In this document: positions 1 through 7,934 of the stretch, piece after piece
Position numbering within the stretch: the first letter of the stretch is position 1
Layout: each line of letters starts with the position of its first letter
NCBI GenBank assembly: GCA_900555915.1
Contig: USNC01000023.1
Location: 1-11,716, forward strand
Source of the DNA: an uncultured Porphyromonadaceae bacterium
GTDB lineage: Bacteria > Bacteroidota > Bacteroidia > Bacteroidales > Muribaculaceae
DNA: 11,716 nucleotides
Direction: 5' to 3'
The notes under the pieces: model-generated
Seen by the model: the letters and a program-made list of their open reading frames with translations, nothing else
Database searches by the model: none
What the model was told of the DNA's origin: nothing
Program-made: the position numbers and the translations under genes

Positions 1-49
1 ACGAGATCGCTCAGTGTCTCGTGGGCTCGGAGATGTGTATAAGAGACAG
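1..49 (+). other. Illumina Nextera i7 adapter left on the contig (non-genomic)
   Basis: These bases are a library-construction artefact, not genome. Bases 1-7 (ACGAGAT) match the 3' end of the P7 primer, 8-15 (CGCTCAGT) sit where the 8-base i7 index lies, 16-30 (GTCTCGTGGGCTCGG) are the Nextera read-2 primer part, and 31-49 (AGATGTGTATAAGAGACAG) are the 19-base Tn5 mosaic end. The order and spacing are exactly those of a Nextera i7 adapter. An open frame runs from the adapter into the first gene and would add a false N-terminus containing GLGDVYKRQ; a second frame gives MGSEMCIRDR. Both peptides are translations of the adapter. Genomic sequence begins at base 50. Confidence 0.98.
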
Positions 50-85
50 AACGAACACCTTACACACGAAACTACAAGACAAGAA

Positions 86-2842
86 ATGTCACTACGAAAT
101 TTACTCAATATGTCATGTATGCTGGCCGTCATATGCCTCACAATATGCAGCTGCAACGACGACAGGAAATACAAGATCGGAGTGTCGCAATGCTGCGAAG
201 ACGACTGGCGGATGAAGATGAATGAGGAAATCCAGCGCGAGATAATGTTTCACGACGATGCCACGGTCGAGATCAGAAGTGCTGACGACAGCAGCGAAAA
301 ACAGATAGAAGACATAGAATACTTCAAGGACAATGGCTTCGACATAATCATAGTCTCGCCCAACGAGGCCGCCCGGCTCACACCGGTGATAAAGTCGATA
401 TATGAGTCGGGCATCCCGGTCATAATATTCGACCGCAACATCATAGGCTCCAGCTATACGGCAAGGATCGGAGCCGACGACGTAAGCCTCGGCAAGGAAG
501 CGGCCCGCTATGCCCTAAGCAGGATTCCCGACGGAGCAAAAGCCATCGAGATCTACGGGCTGCCGGGATCCACACCGGCCGACGACCGGCATAAGGGGTT
601 CACCGAGGAATTCACCGCAGGAGGAGGAGAAATACTCGCGAGCGTGCCGGCCAACTGGCGCCAGGACGAAGCGGTGACACTGACGGATTCACTTCTCGAG
701 ACACACAAGGACGTGGACATCATCTTCGCACACAACGACCGCATGGCCATAGGAGCCTCCGAGTCGGCCGACAGAATGAATATGCGCGACATCAAGATAA
801 TAGGCATCGACGCGGCCCCGGAGATCGGCATACGGGCAGTAGCCGACAGCATAATCGACGCCACTTTCCTCTATCCTACGGAGGGGAACAGAATCATACG
901 TACGGCGCTCGCCATACTCAAGGGAGAGCCTTACGAGCGGGAGGTGATAATGCCGGCCTCATCGGCCGTGGATATCAGCAACGCCGATATCCTGCTGCGC
1001 CAGAACGAGACACTTAAAGACGAGACCGGGAAGATGACGATACTGAAATCAAAAATCGACGACTACCTCGCCAAATACGCTACCCAGACCAATCTCTTCT
1101 ACTCCTGCATTGCGATCATAGTCCTGCTGTTCGGCCTTGTGTTCATGATACTGAGAATATACTGGCAGCACAAAAAACACCAGACTGTGCTTATGGAGCA
1201 GAACAAGGAACTTGAGATTCAGCGCGACAAGCAGCATGACCTCAACCAGCGTCTGAAAGAAGCCAACGAATCGAAACTCATATTCTTCACCAATGTCTCG
1301 CACGACCTCCGCACACCGCTGACACTGATATCCGAGCCGGTGGCGCAACTATCGGAAGCCGACAACCTCAGCGAGCAGCAGAAATCACTCGTGAGAATAG
1401 CCGACAAGAACGTAAGGATTCTCAAAAGGCTCATCAACCAGATACTCGACTTCCGGAAATATGAGAACGACCGTCTCGCCCTAAACCTCAGCGAGATCGA
1501 CCTCGGCAAGGCCATCGAGGACTGGGCTGACTCATTTCACGCACTATCTGTGAAACGAGGTATAAATCTCAGTCTTCAGAAGCCTGAATCATCAGAATCA
1601 ACCGTGATCGCGGTAGATTCGGAAAAAATGGAGCGGGTGGTGTTCAACCTCATATCAAACGCATTCAAATATTCGCCCGACGGCAGCGACATCACCGTAA
1701 GCTACCAATGCACCGAAAAGGAATTCACCATCAGCGTGGCCGACACCGGCCAGGGCATTAGCGAACGTGACCTTGGCAACATCTTCGACCGTTTCTACCA
1801 AGTAAATAAGGTGCATCCTAACGGGTCCGGAATCGGACTTTCCCTGTCGAAAGCCTTCGTGGAGATGCATGGAGGAAAAATAAGCGTGGAAAGCACGGTC
1901 AACAAGGGGTCGGTATTCACGGTGACAATCCCGGTCTCGCACGTGGCGGAGAAAGCGGAGGAATATGTGGCGGGAATCACCGAAAGCGATGTGAACGCCG
2001 AGTTAGGCCTGATTGAGACGGAAACCATGACCGACGAGAACAAACCGCTTCTGCTCGTGATAGACGACAACCGCGACATCAGGACAATGATCACAGAACT
2101 GATGAAAAGCGACTACAATGTGGTCACAGCCTCCGACGGCGCTGCCGGAATTGAAAAAGCGGCCGAGTCAGTGCCCGATCTCATCATCTGCGACATAATG
2201 ATGCCCGTGATGGACGGACTGGAATGTTGCCGCAGACTTAAGTCCGACGTGCGGACATCACACATACCGGTATTGATGCTCACCGCCTGCAGCCTTGACG
2301 AGCAACGCATACAGGGCTACGACAGCGGAGCGGACGGCTACCTCTCGAAACCATTCAGCGGAGCCGTGTTGAAATCAAGGTGCGCCTCCCTCATCGCCAA
2401 CCGCCGCCGCATCAAGGACCTTTGGCAGAAGACCCCCTTGCCTGAGACAACGACAGAGACAAAAGAGGAAGAGCCGGCGCCAGGAGATGAAAAGACAGTG
2501 GCGAAACCGGCGATCGACAACGAATTCTACAACAGGTTTCTTGAAATATTCAACGCGGAGATGGGCAATTCCGAACTCAACATCGAGACGCTCGCCTCAA
2601 GCCTCGGGTTTGAGCGCACACAGTTCTACCGCAAGATAAAAGCAATCACCGGGATGTCGCCGGTGGAACTGATCCGCACGCTACGCCTCAGGAAAGCGCA
2701 GGAACTGGTAAAAGGCACCGGACGCACCATGAGCGAGATCGCATATGAAGTGGGATTCTCAAACCCGGCTTACTTCACCAAATGCTACCGGGAGGCATTC
2801 GGAGAAACCCCTACCGAGACAAGAAGCCGGAAGGATACCTGA
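86..2842 (+). CDS. Hybrid two-component system regulator with periplasmic sugar-binding-protein sensor (BT1754-like)
   Basis: A 918-residue protein that fuses sensor, kinase and transcription factor in one inner-membrane chain. Residues 1-23 are a hydrophobic signal segment ending ICSC-N, possibly a lipoprotein signal (Cys23) or an uncleaved anchor. Residues ~28-305 resemble a type I periplasmic binding protein (IGVSQCCEDDWRMKMN start; IIIVSPNEA; IIGIDAAPEIG). A membrane helix lies at ~336-360 and a coiled-coil linker at ~365-398. The kinase has His406 (VSHDLRTPL), N box NLISNAFKYSP at 521, G1 DTGQG at 553 and G2 GSGIGLSL at 580. The receiver (~655-770) has Asp660/661, phospho-acceptor Asp703 (CDIMMPVMDG), Thr733 and Lys754. 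An AraC-type helix-turn-helix domain fills ~815-915. All key residues are present. The ATG at 86 is chosen because codons upstream of base 50 are adapter; the ATG at 110 is an alternative. Most regulators of this class carry a beta-propeller sensor. The binding-protein type is known from B. thetaiotaomicron BT1754, which binds fructose. The ligand here, fructose or a related sugar, is inferred from the GH32 gene nearby. Only 36 genomic bases precede the start, so its promoter is not visible. Confidence 0.95.
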   Translation: MSLRNLLNMSCMLAVICLTICSCNDDRKYKIGVSQCCEDDWRMKMNEEIQREIMFHDDATVEIRSADDSSEKQIEDIEYFKDNGFDIIIVSPNEAARLTPVIKSIYESGIPVIIFDRNIIGSSYTARIGADDVSLGKEAARYALSRIPDGAKAIEIYGLPGSTPADDRHKGFTEEFTAGGGEILASVPANWRQDEAVTLTDSLLETHKDVDIIFAHNDRMAIGASESADRMNMRDIKIIGIDAAPEIGIRAVADSIIDATFLYPTEGNRIIRTALAILKGEPYEREVIMPASSAVDISNADILLRQNETLKDETGKMTILKSKIDDYLAKYATQTNLFYSCIAIIVLLFGLVFMILRIYWQHKKHQTVLMEQNKELEIQRDKQHDLNQRLKEANESKLIFFTNVSHDLRTPLTLISEPVAQLSEADNLSEQQKSLVRIADKNVRILKRLINQILDFRKYENDRLALNLSEIDLGKAIEDWADSFHALSVKRGINLSLQKPESSESTVIAVDSEKMERVVFNLISNAFKYSPDGSDITVSYQCTEKEFTISVADTGQGISERDLGNIFDRFYQVNKVHPNGSGIGLSLSKAFVEMHGGKISVESTVNKGSVFTVTIPVSHVAEKAEEYVAGITESDVNAELGLIETETMTDENKPLLLVIDDNRDIRTMITELMKSDYNVVTASDGAAGIEKAAESVPDLIICDIMMPVMDGLECCRRLKSDVRTSHIPVLMLTACSLDEQRIQGYDSGADGYLSKPFSGAVLKSRCASLIANRRRIKDLWQKTPLPETTTETKEEEPAPGDEKTVAKPAIDNEFYNRFLEIFNAEMGNSELNIETLASSLGFERTQFYRKIKAITGMSPVELIRTLRLRKAQELVKGTGRTMSEIAYEVGFSNPAYFTKCYREAFGETPTETRSRKDT

Positions 2843-2875
2843 CCTTACCGGCGGCCTGAGTGGCACAAGGGTGTG

Positions 2876-2942
2876 AAGAATGTTGCAAATACTATAATGA
2901 ATATTGCAAAGTCAGTTTTATTATAGCATTTGCAATATTCTT
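2876..2942. promoter_or_regulatory. Three-copy GAATRTTGCAAA array, probable operator of the upstream regulator
   Basis: In the AT-rich gap between the regulator and susC, the 12-mer GAATGTTGCAAA (2878-2889) recurs as GAATATTGCAAA at 2899-2910, in the same orientation and exactly 21 bp downstream. It recurs again as an exact inverted copy at 2929-2940. Copies 1 and 3 share longer flanks, so 2876-2898 and 2920-2942 form 23-bp inverted arms with 21 matching positions around a 21-base centre that contains copy 2. Direct repeats two helical turns apart are typical of AraC-family binding sites. The array ends 8 bp upstream of the putative -33 element of the susC promoter, a suitable place for an activator. 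It is AT-rich with no following T-run, so a terminator for the upstream gene is less likely. The repeats are seen directly; binding by the adjacent regulator is inferred. Confidence 0.7.
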
Positions 2943-2948
2943 TATATA

Positions 2949-2976
2949 TTGGAGTGCAGATATTTCCATAACTTTG
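2949..2976 (+). promoter_or_regulatory. Bacteroidetes-type promoter of the susC-susD operon
   Basis: TAACTTTG at 2969-2976 fits the Bacteroidetes -7 consensus TAnnTTTG. A TTG at 2949-2951 lies 17 bp upstream, in the position of the -33 element. Transcription would start near 2980-2985, giving a leader of about 20-25 bases before the susC ATG at 3006. The repeat array ends just upstream, consistent with regulated activation. Confidence 0.65.
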
Positions 2977-3005
2977 CAGCAGAAATTTTACTAAACCGCA
3001 ATAAC

Positions 3006-6000
3006 ATGAAAAAATCTTTATCAAGTGCGATTCTGATGCTTCTGACAGCATTTCTCGCACACGCACAGGACATCATGGTACACGGCACCGTGCTATCCGC
3101 CACCGACGGCGAGCCACTGATCGGAGCGACCGTGCTCTGCGAGCGGACAAACGCCGGCACCGCCACCGATCTGGACGGCAAATTCGAACTCAAGGTGCCA
3201 GAAGGCTCTAACCTCAAGGTCTCATATGTAGGCTACCAGACACAGACAGCCAAGGCCTTGCCGCAACTCACAATCAATCTAAAAGAAGACAACGCCCTGC
3301 TTGACGAGGTAGTGGTGGTGGGCTACTCCACCGAGAAGAAGGCCGACCTCACGGGATCTGTATCGGTGGTCAAGATGAAAGACGTTTCCGACACCCCGAC
3401 CGGCAACGTGATACAGGCACTCCAGGGACGCGTGGCCGGCATGAACATCACCACCGACGGCACACCCGGCGGTCTTAGCACCGGAACCTCCATACGCGGC
3501 GCATCCTCTTTCCGCGGGGAAGCCAACGGACCGCTCTACGTGATCGACGGGGTTATGACCCGAGAGAATCCCGGCACTATACTCAACAGCAACGATGTGG
3601 AGTCGATCCAGGTGCTCAAGGACGCTGCCTCCGCATCCATCTATGGCGCACAGGCCGCCAACGGTGTGATCATCATCACCACCAAACGAGCAAAGAAAGG
3701 TGAATGCCACGTCACGTTCGACGCCACCCTCACCCTGCAGACATATCAGAGCGGCCTCGACATGCTAAACGCCGACCAGTGGGGAGAAGTGTACTGGGCC
3801 GCATACAAAAACACATATAACACAACCCCCTCTTCCGAACTCTACGGCAACGGAGCGACTCCGAAACTGCAGCCCTATCAGAACCTCAACGGAGTGACAG
3901 TGACTCCGCAGAACACAGACTGGGAAAAAGAGATACACCGCACAGCCCTGATGCAGACCTACAGCGTGGGTCTCTCCAAGGGTGACGAGAACGGCACATC
4001 ATCGATGTCGATAAGCTGGCTCGACCATGACGGCATCATCAGGGGCTCGGACTTCCAGAAGGCCAACACCCGCTTCAGTTCGGACTACGGCTTCCTCAAC
4101 AACCGTCTACGCGCAGGCGGCAATGTGACCATCAACTGGTGGCGTCAGCACAACGCGCCCGGCGGAGCGGAGGAGAACGCGATAAAGATGCACCCGGCAC
4201 GCACAGTCTACGACGAGGAAGGAAACTACAACGACCAGGTGGCGTATGGTCTCAACGACACTCCCAACATCATGCGCCAGATATCTGAGGAAAGCAACAA
4301 CAAGCATGAATACTGGCGAGTGTTCGGCAACGCATACCTCTCGATAGAACCGGTGAAGAACCTCATCGTCAAGACCAATTTCGGTGTGAACTACCACAAC
4401 GGCACCGACAAGAACTTCACCCCGGCCAACCTGCGCGACAAGAGCAACAACCTCTATCAATACAGCAGCAAGACAGTAGACTGGGTCTGGACCAACACCG
4501 CCCAATACAACATCGACTTCGGCCGCAACTCACTCATGGCCCTTCTCGGCATAGAATCAAAGCGCAACCATTTCGAGGATATGTGGGGCGAAGGCAAAGG
4601 CCTTGAGATCGAGGATATCAACTATCTCTATCTCGGCAACACCACCTACAACCGCAACACAGGCTCCGGAGCCTCGAACTATTCGATGTTCTCCGTATTC
4701 GGAAAGATCAACTATTCGTTCGACAACAGATACCTCATCTCCTTCACACTTCGCCGCGACGCATCGTCACGCCTCTCCAACACCCACAACTACGACTGGT
4801 TTCCCTCGGTATCGGCAGGCTGGAGAATCTCGGAAGAGAAATTCATGGAAGCATCGCGCACATGGCTTTCCGACCTCAAGATACGCGGCGCGTACGGCAT
4901 CAACGGCAACGACATCATAGCCAACGACGCTTTCTACGCCAAATACTCGATGGACCTCGACCGCGCCGCATACGCGCTTGGCGGCGGCAACACACTGACA
5001 CCCGGCGCATTGCGCTCCAGAAGCACCAATCCCGACCTCTCCTGGGAAAAGACCTACCAGACCAACGTAGGTTTCGACGCCGGCTTCCTCAACAACAGGC
5101 TCAACCTCTCGTTTGACTATTTCTACAAGCGCACCACCGACATGCTCGTGGAGAAACCCTATATCGCGACAATCGGCGAGGGAGGCTACTGCTGGTACAA
5201 CGGCGGAGAGATGGTGAACAAGGGTGTGGAGATCACCGCCGAATGGCGCCAGACACTCTCCAACGGCCTCTCATACAACATCGCCCTCAACGTGACTTCG
5301 ATGAAAAACCGCGTGACAGACCTTATGGACGATATCTACTACACATATGGCGGCGGCAACGGCATTGACAAGAGTGTAGTAGGACAGGCCCTCGGCTCAT
5401 GGATGGGCTACAAGACCGACGGCATATTCCGCACGCAGGCGGAAGTGGACGCCTACCGCGAGAAATACAAAATCAGCATGGGCAATCCGGCAGTGGGCCG
5501 CATACGCTACGTAGACACCAACGGCGACGGCGAGATCTCCGACAAGGACCGCACATGGCTCGGAGTGGATCTTCCGAAAGCCCAGTTTGGCCTGAACCTC
5601 GGCGCCAACTGGAAAGGATTCGACCTCAGCCTCTTCTTCAACAGCATCATCCGCGATGCCTGGAACAACTCAAAGTTCTACACAGACTTCTTCCCCCTCT
5701 GGACCGGCAACCACGGCACCAAACTTCTCGGCGCCGCCCAGGCCTACAACGACTATCTGAACAGCGGATACTACGCTTCCGACGTGCCCGCACCCTCGAT
5801 CGACAACTCGAACTCAGAAAACGAAGGATCCGAGTATTTCATAGAAGACGGATCATTCCTCCGCCTGAAGACCCTCTCGCTCGGCTACACACTGCCCGAG
5901 AAGGTACGTGAGCGACTCCACCTAAGCAACGCCCGCATCTACTTCCAGGCCCAGAATGTCTTCACAATCACGAAATACAGCGGAGCTGACCCGGAAGGCT

Positions 6001-6059
6001 TAGGCTATCCCTATGCCCTGCCCCGCCAATACACATTCGGAATCCAGTTCGGTTTCTAA
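3006..6059 (+). CDS. susC: SusC-like TonB-dependent outer-membrane glycan transporter
   Basis: A 1017-residue outer-membrane importer, the usual SusC size. Residues 1-20 are a signal peptide (cut near AHA|Q). Residues ~25-95 form the carboxypeptidase-like regulatory domain (VHGTVLSATDGEPLIGATV; TDLDGKFEL; VSYVGYQTQ). A TonB-box-like stretch DEVVVVGYS starts at 100, and the plug domain spans ~115-228 (ALQGRVAGM; SIRGASSFRG; VLKDAASASIYG; GVIIITTKR). The remainder is the beta-barrel, ending in YTFGIQFGF with the terminal Phe typical of barrel assembly signals. The ATG at 3006 is chosen because a signal peptide follows at once and the promoter box lies just upstream; an in-frame extension to 2904 would run through the promoter and operator. 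It is paired with susD 18 bp downstream. SusC imports oligosaccharides captured by SusD, powered by TonB-ExbBD. The substrate cannot be read from SusC itself; a fructan or fructoside is inferred from the GH32 gene and the sensor type. Confidence 0.96.
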   Translation: MKKSLSSAILMLLTAFLAHAQDIMVHGTVLSATDGEPLIGATVLCERTNAGTATDLDGKFELKVPEGSNLKVSYVGYQTQTAKALPQLTINLKEDNALLDEVVVVGYSTEKKADLTGSVSVVKMKDVSDTPTGNVIQALQGRVAGMNITTDGTPGGLSTGTSIRGASSFRGEANGPLYVIDGVMTRENPGTILNSNDVESIQVLKDAASASIYGAQAANGVIIITTKRAKKGECHVTFDATLTLQTYQSGLDMLNADQWGEVYWAAYKNTYNTTPSSELYGNGATPKLQPYQNLNGVTVTPQNTDWEKEIHRTALMQTYSVGLSKGDENGTSSMSISWLDHDGIIRGSDFQKANTRFSSDYGFLNNRLRAGGNVTINWWRQHNAPGGAEENAIKMHPARTVYDEEGNYNDQVAYGLNDTPNIMRQISEESNNKHEYWRVFGNAYLSIEPVKNLIVKTNFGVNYHNGTDKNFTPANLRDKSNNLYQYSSKTVDWVWTNTAQYNIDFGRNSLMALLGIESKRNHFEDMWGEGKGLEIEDINYLYLGNTTYNRNTGSGASNYSMFSVFGKINYSFDNRYLISFTLRRDASSRLSNTHNYDWFPSVSAGWRISEEKFMEASRTWLSDLKIRGAYGINGNDIIANDAFYAKYSMDLDRAAYALGGGNTLTPGALRSRSTNPDLSWEKTYQTNVGFDAGFLNNRLNLSFDYFYKRTTDMLVEKPYIATIGEGGYCWYNGGEMVNKGVEITAEWRQTLSNGLSYNIALNVTSMKNRVTDLMDDIYYTYGGGNGIDKSVVGQALGSWMGYKTDGIFRTQAEVDAYREKYKISMGNPAVGRIRYVDTNGDGEISDKDRTWLGVDLPKAQFGLNLGANWKGFDLSLFFNSIIRDAWNNSKFYTDFFPLWTGNHGTKLLGAAQAYNDYLNSGYYASDVPAPSIDNSNSENEGSEYFIEDGSFLRLKTLSLGYTLPEKVRERLHLSNARIYFQAQNVFTITKYSGADPEGLGYPYALPRQYTFGIQFGF

Positions 6060-6077
6060 CCTAAAAAGCATCAAGTC

Positions 6078-7850
6078 ATGAAAATCAAAAATATAATCTC
6101 GACAACAATCCTCGGCATCACACTGAGCGCCTGCAGCAACAGTTTCCTCGAGAATCCCCCTCAGGGACCTCTCTCCGAGGGCAACATGAACGATCCGGAG
6201 GCAGTGGATCTCCTCGTCACCGGAGCATACGCCACATTCGGCTGCCGATATGCAGACAGCAACGATCCCCACTGGTTTCCAGTCACCAACTGGAGCTACG
6301 GCGAAGTGCGCGCCGACAATGCCTACAAGGGTGGCGGCGGCGAGACCGACGCCTGGGAAATACACGATATGGAGACAGCCAAGATACAGCCCAACAACGG
6401 ATTTCTCGACGGCAAATGGTTTAACGTCTACTGCGGAATATCTCGGTGCAACTCTGCTATACGCGCCCTCATGAAGATAGACGGCGACGTCAACAAGGAC
6501 AAAGACCGCGTGATAGCCGAAATCAGAGTGATACGCAGCCACTGGTATTTCGAACTGGTGAGACTCTTCAACCGCATCCCATATATGGACATCGACCTGC
6601 CGGAGACCCAATACACCGACATCCGCAACGATGAGTTCACACGCGAGCAGCACCTCCAGCGCATCGCAGAGGAACTTCTCTCCGCAGCCGTCGACCTACC
6701 TGAGACACAGGCGGAAATCGGACGCATCAACAAGCGCATCGCCCTCGCCTATGCCGCCAAGGTGAAACTCTATCAGGCATATGAGGAAGACCCGCAGACG
6801 AATGCCGTGGTCAATATCAACAAGTCCCTACTTCAGGAAGCGGTGGATCTCATCGACCGGGTGCAGGGCTACGACCTTCTCGCCGACTTCCAGCATCTTG
6901 ACCTTCTGGAATATGAAAACGGTCCGGAATCGGTATTCGCCATCCAATTCTCGAAAGACGACGGCTCCGGCGGTGTAGGCCGCGTGAACTGGAGCATGCT
7001 TCTCAACTCCATGACCGGTCCGGGCTGCCCATGGCAGGGCGACGGATTCTTCCTCCCCTCCCAGGATCTGATCAACGCCTATCAGACCGACGAGAACGGC
7101 CTTCCGATGTTTGACTACCAGTCGCGTCCCGACTACGGCAAAGTGGAATTTGATGCTGACGGCAGTTTTCACCTTGGGAATGTGGCCGGAAACGTGGATC
7201 CGCGCCTCGACTTTGTAGTAGGACGCCCGACAATACGCTACAAGACCTTCAGCGAACGCCCGTGCGGCCTTTGGGTGCGCAACAGCGACGCTTACGGCTA
7301 CAACAACACCAAACGCTTCTGGCTCTCGCCCGAATCGCCCGACGCCACCCAGGGCTGGCCATGGGGAGCCTCCGCTCTCAACTGGCAGATAATACGCTAT
7401 GCCGACCTGCTCCTCTACAAAGCCGAAGCCCTGATCGAGATCGGAGGCGGCGACAATCTTGAAGAGGCGAGAATGCTCATCAACCGCGTCAGGGAGCGCG
7501 CACAGAAGAGCGCGTATGTGAAAGACTTCTATGACGAAAGCAAATACGCCGCCAACTATAAGATAAACCTCTACCCCGCTGAAGGCTGGAACCAGGAATA
7601 TGCGAGAAAGGCCCTCCGCACCGAGATGCGTCTTGAAAAGGCGATGGAGGGGGAACGATTCTTCGACCTCGTGCGCTGGGGTATCGCCAAGGAAACCATG
7701 AACGCATACTACGAAGCCGAAAAGGATACCCGCGTATACTATCAGAACGCATCGTTCGATACCGGTGAGGAATATTTCCCGGTGCCGGTGGCCCAGTACA
7801 ATTTCTCCGGCGGCAAATACATCCAGAATCCGGGCTACCCCGCATTCTGA
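6078..7850 (+). CDS. susD: SusD-like surface glycan-binding lipoprotein
   Basis: A 590-residue SusD/RagB-family protein that forms the lid of the SusC channel and binds glycan at the cell surface. The signal peptide ends in a clear lipobox, TLSAC, with lipidated Cys19. Family hallmarks include an early acidic NPP segment (FLENPPQGPLSE), RADNAYKGGGG at ~78, repeated tetratricopeptide-like helices in the middle, and the C-terminal block from ~515 (MRLEKAMEGERFFDLVRWG), with the usual ending YFPVPVAQYNFSGGKYIQNPGY. The length is somewhat above the SusD of starch systems but ordinary for the family. It starts 18 bases after the susC stop with no strong Shine-Dalgarno site, so it is co-transcribed. 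Binding specificity is not readable from the sequence; aromatic residues around 60-75 (HWFPVTNWSYG) are not by themselves diagnostic. Confidence 0.96.
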   Translation: MKIKNIISTTILGITLSACSNSFLENPPQGPLSEGNMNDPEAVDLLVTGAYATFGCRYADSNDPHWFPVTNWSYGEVRADNAYKGGGGETDAWEIHDMETAKIQPNNGFLDGKWFNVYCGISRCNSAIRALMKIDGDVNKDKDRVIAEIRVIRSHWYFELVRLFNRIPYMDIDLPETQYTDIRNDEFTREQHLQRIAEELLSAAVDLPETQAEIGRINKRIALAYAAKVKLYQAYEEDPQTNAVVNINKSLLQEAVDLIDRVQGYDLLADFQHLDLLEYENGPESVFAIQFSKDDGSGGVGRVNWSMLLNSMTGPGCPWQGDGFFLPSQDLINAYQTDENGLPMFDYQSRPDYGKVEFDADGSFHLGNVAGNVDPRLDFVVGRPTIRYKTFSERPCGLWVRNSDAYGYNNTKRFWLSPESPDATQGWPWGASALNWQIIRYADLLLYKAEALIEIGGGDNLEEARMLINRVRERAQKSAYVKDFYDESKYAANYKINLYPAEGWNQEYARKALRTEMRLEKAMEGERFFDLVRWGIAKETMNAYYEAEKDTRVYYQNASFDTGEEYFPVPVAQYNFSGGKYIQNPGYPAF

Positions 7851-7886
7851 CATAAGTACAGAAACATACAAAACAAGAATCAAGGG

Positions 7887-7914
7887 AGGGCGTCGGAACT
7901 GATTCCGACGCCCT
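7887..7914 (+). promoter_or_regulatory. Strong stem-loop between susD and the GH32 gene
   Basis: A perfect 12-bp stem pairs 7887-7898 (AGGGCGTCGGAA) with 7903-7914 around a four-base CTGA loop. It lies 36 bases after the susD stop and 20 bases before the GH32 start codon. No T-run follows (TATGTATAAAC), and no promoter box fits between it and the next gene. It is therefore more likely a partial terminator or an mRNA-stabilising or processing element that keeps susCD transcripts above the enzyme transcript than a full stop. The structure is seen; the role is inferred. Confidence 0.6.
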
Positions 7915-7934
7915 ATGTATAAACTGAGACCAAT

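Noticed and set aside
14..85. In-frame N-terminal extension of the regulator from a GTG at 14
   Set aside because: Bases 1-49 are Illumina adapter, so the extension is not encoded by the genome; the codons from 50 to 85 have no start and no family similarity.
2876..2942. Intrinsic terminator of the regulator gene
   Set aside because: The arms are AT-rich with a 21-base loop and no downstream T-run, and the repeats show AraC-like 21-bp direct spacing, which favours a binding-site array.
2904..3005. Upstream ATG giving SusC 34 extra residues
   Set aside because: It lies inside the second operator repeat and upstream of the promoter box, and would precede a good signal peptide with an unrelated segment.
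5399..5911. 170-codon open frame on the plus strand within susC
   Set aside because: It is an alternative frame of a conserved barrel region, rich in Arg, Pro and Gln as expected of frame shadows.
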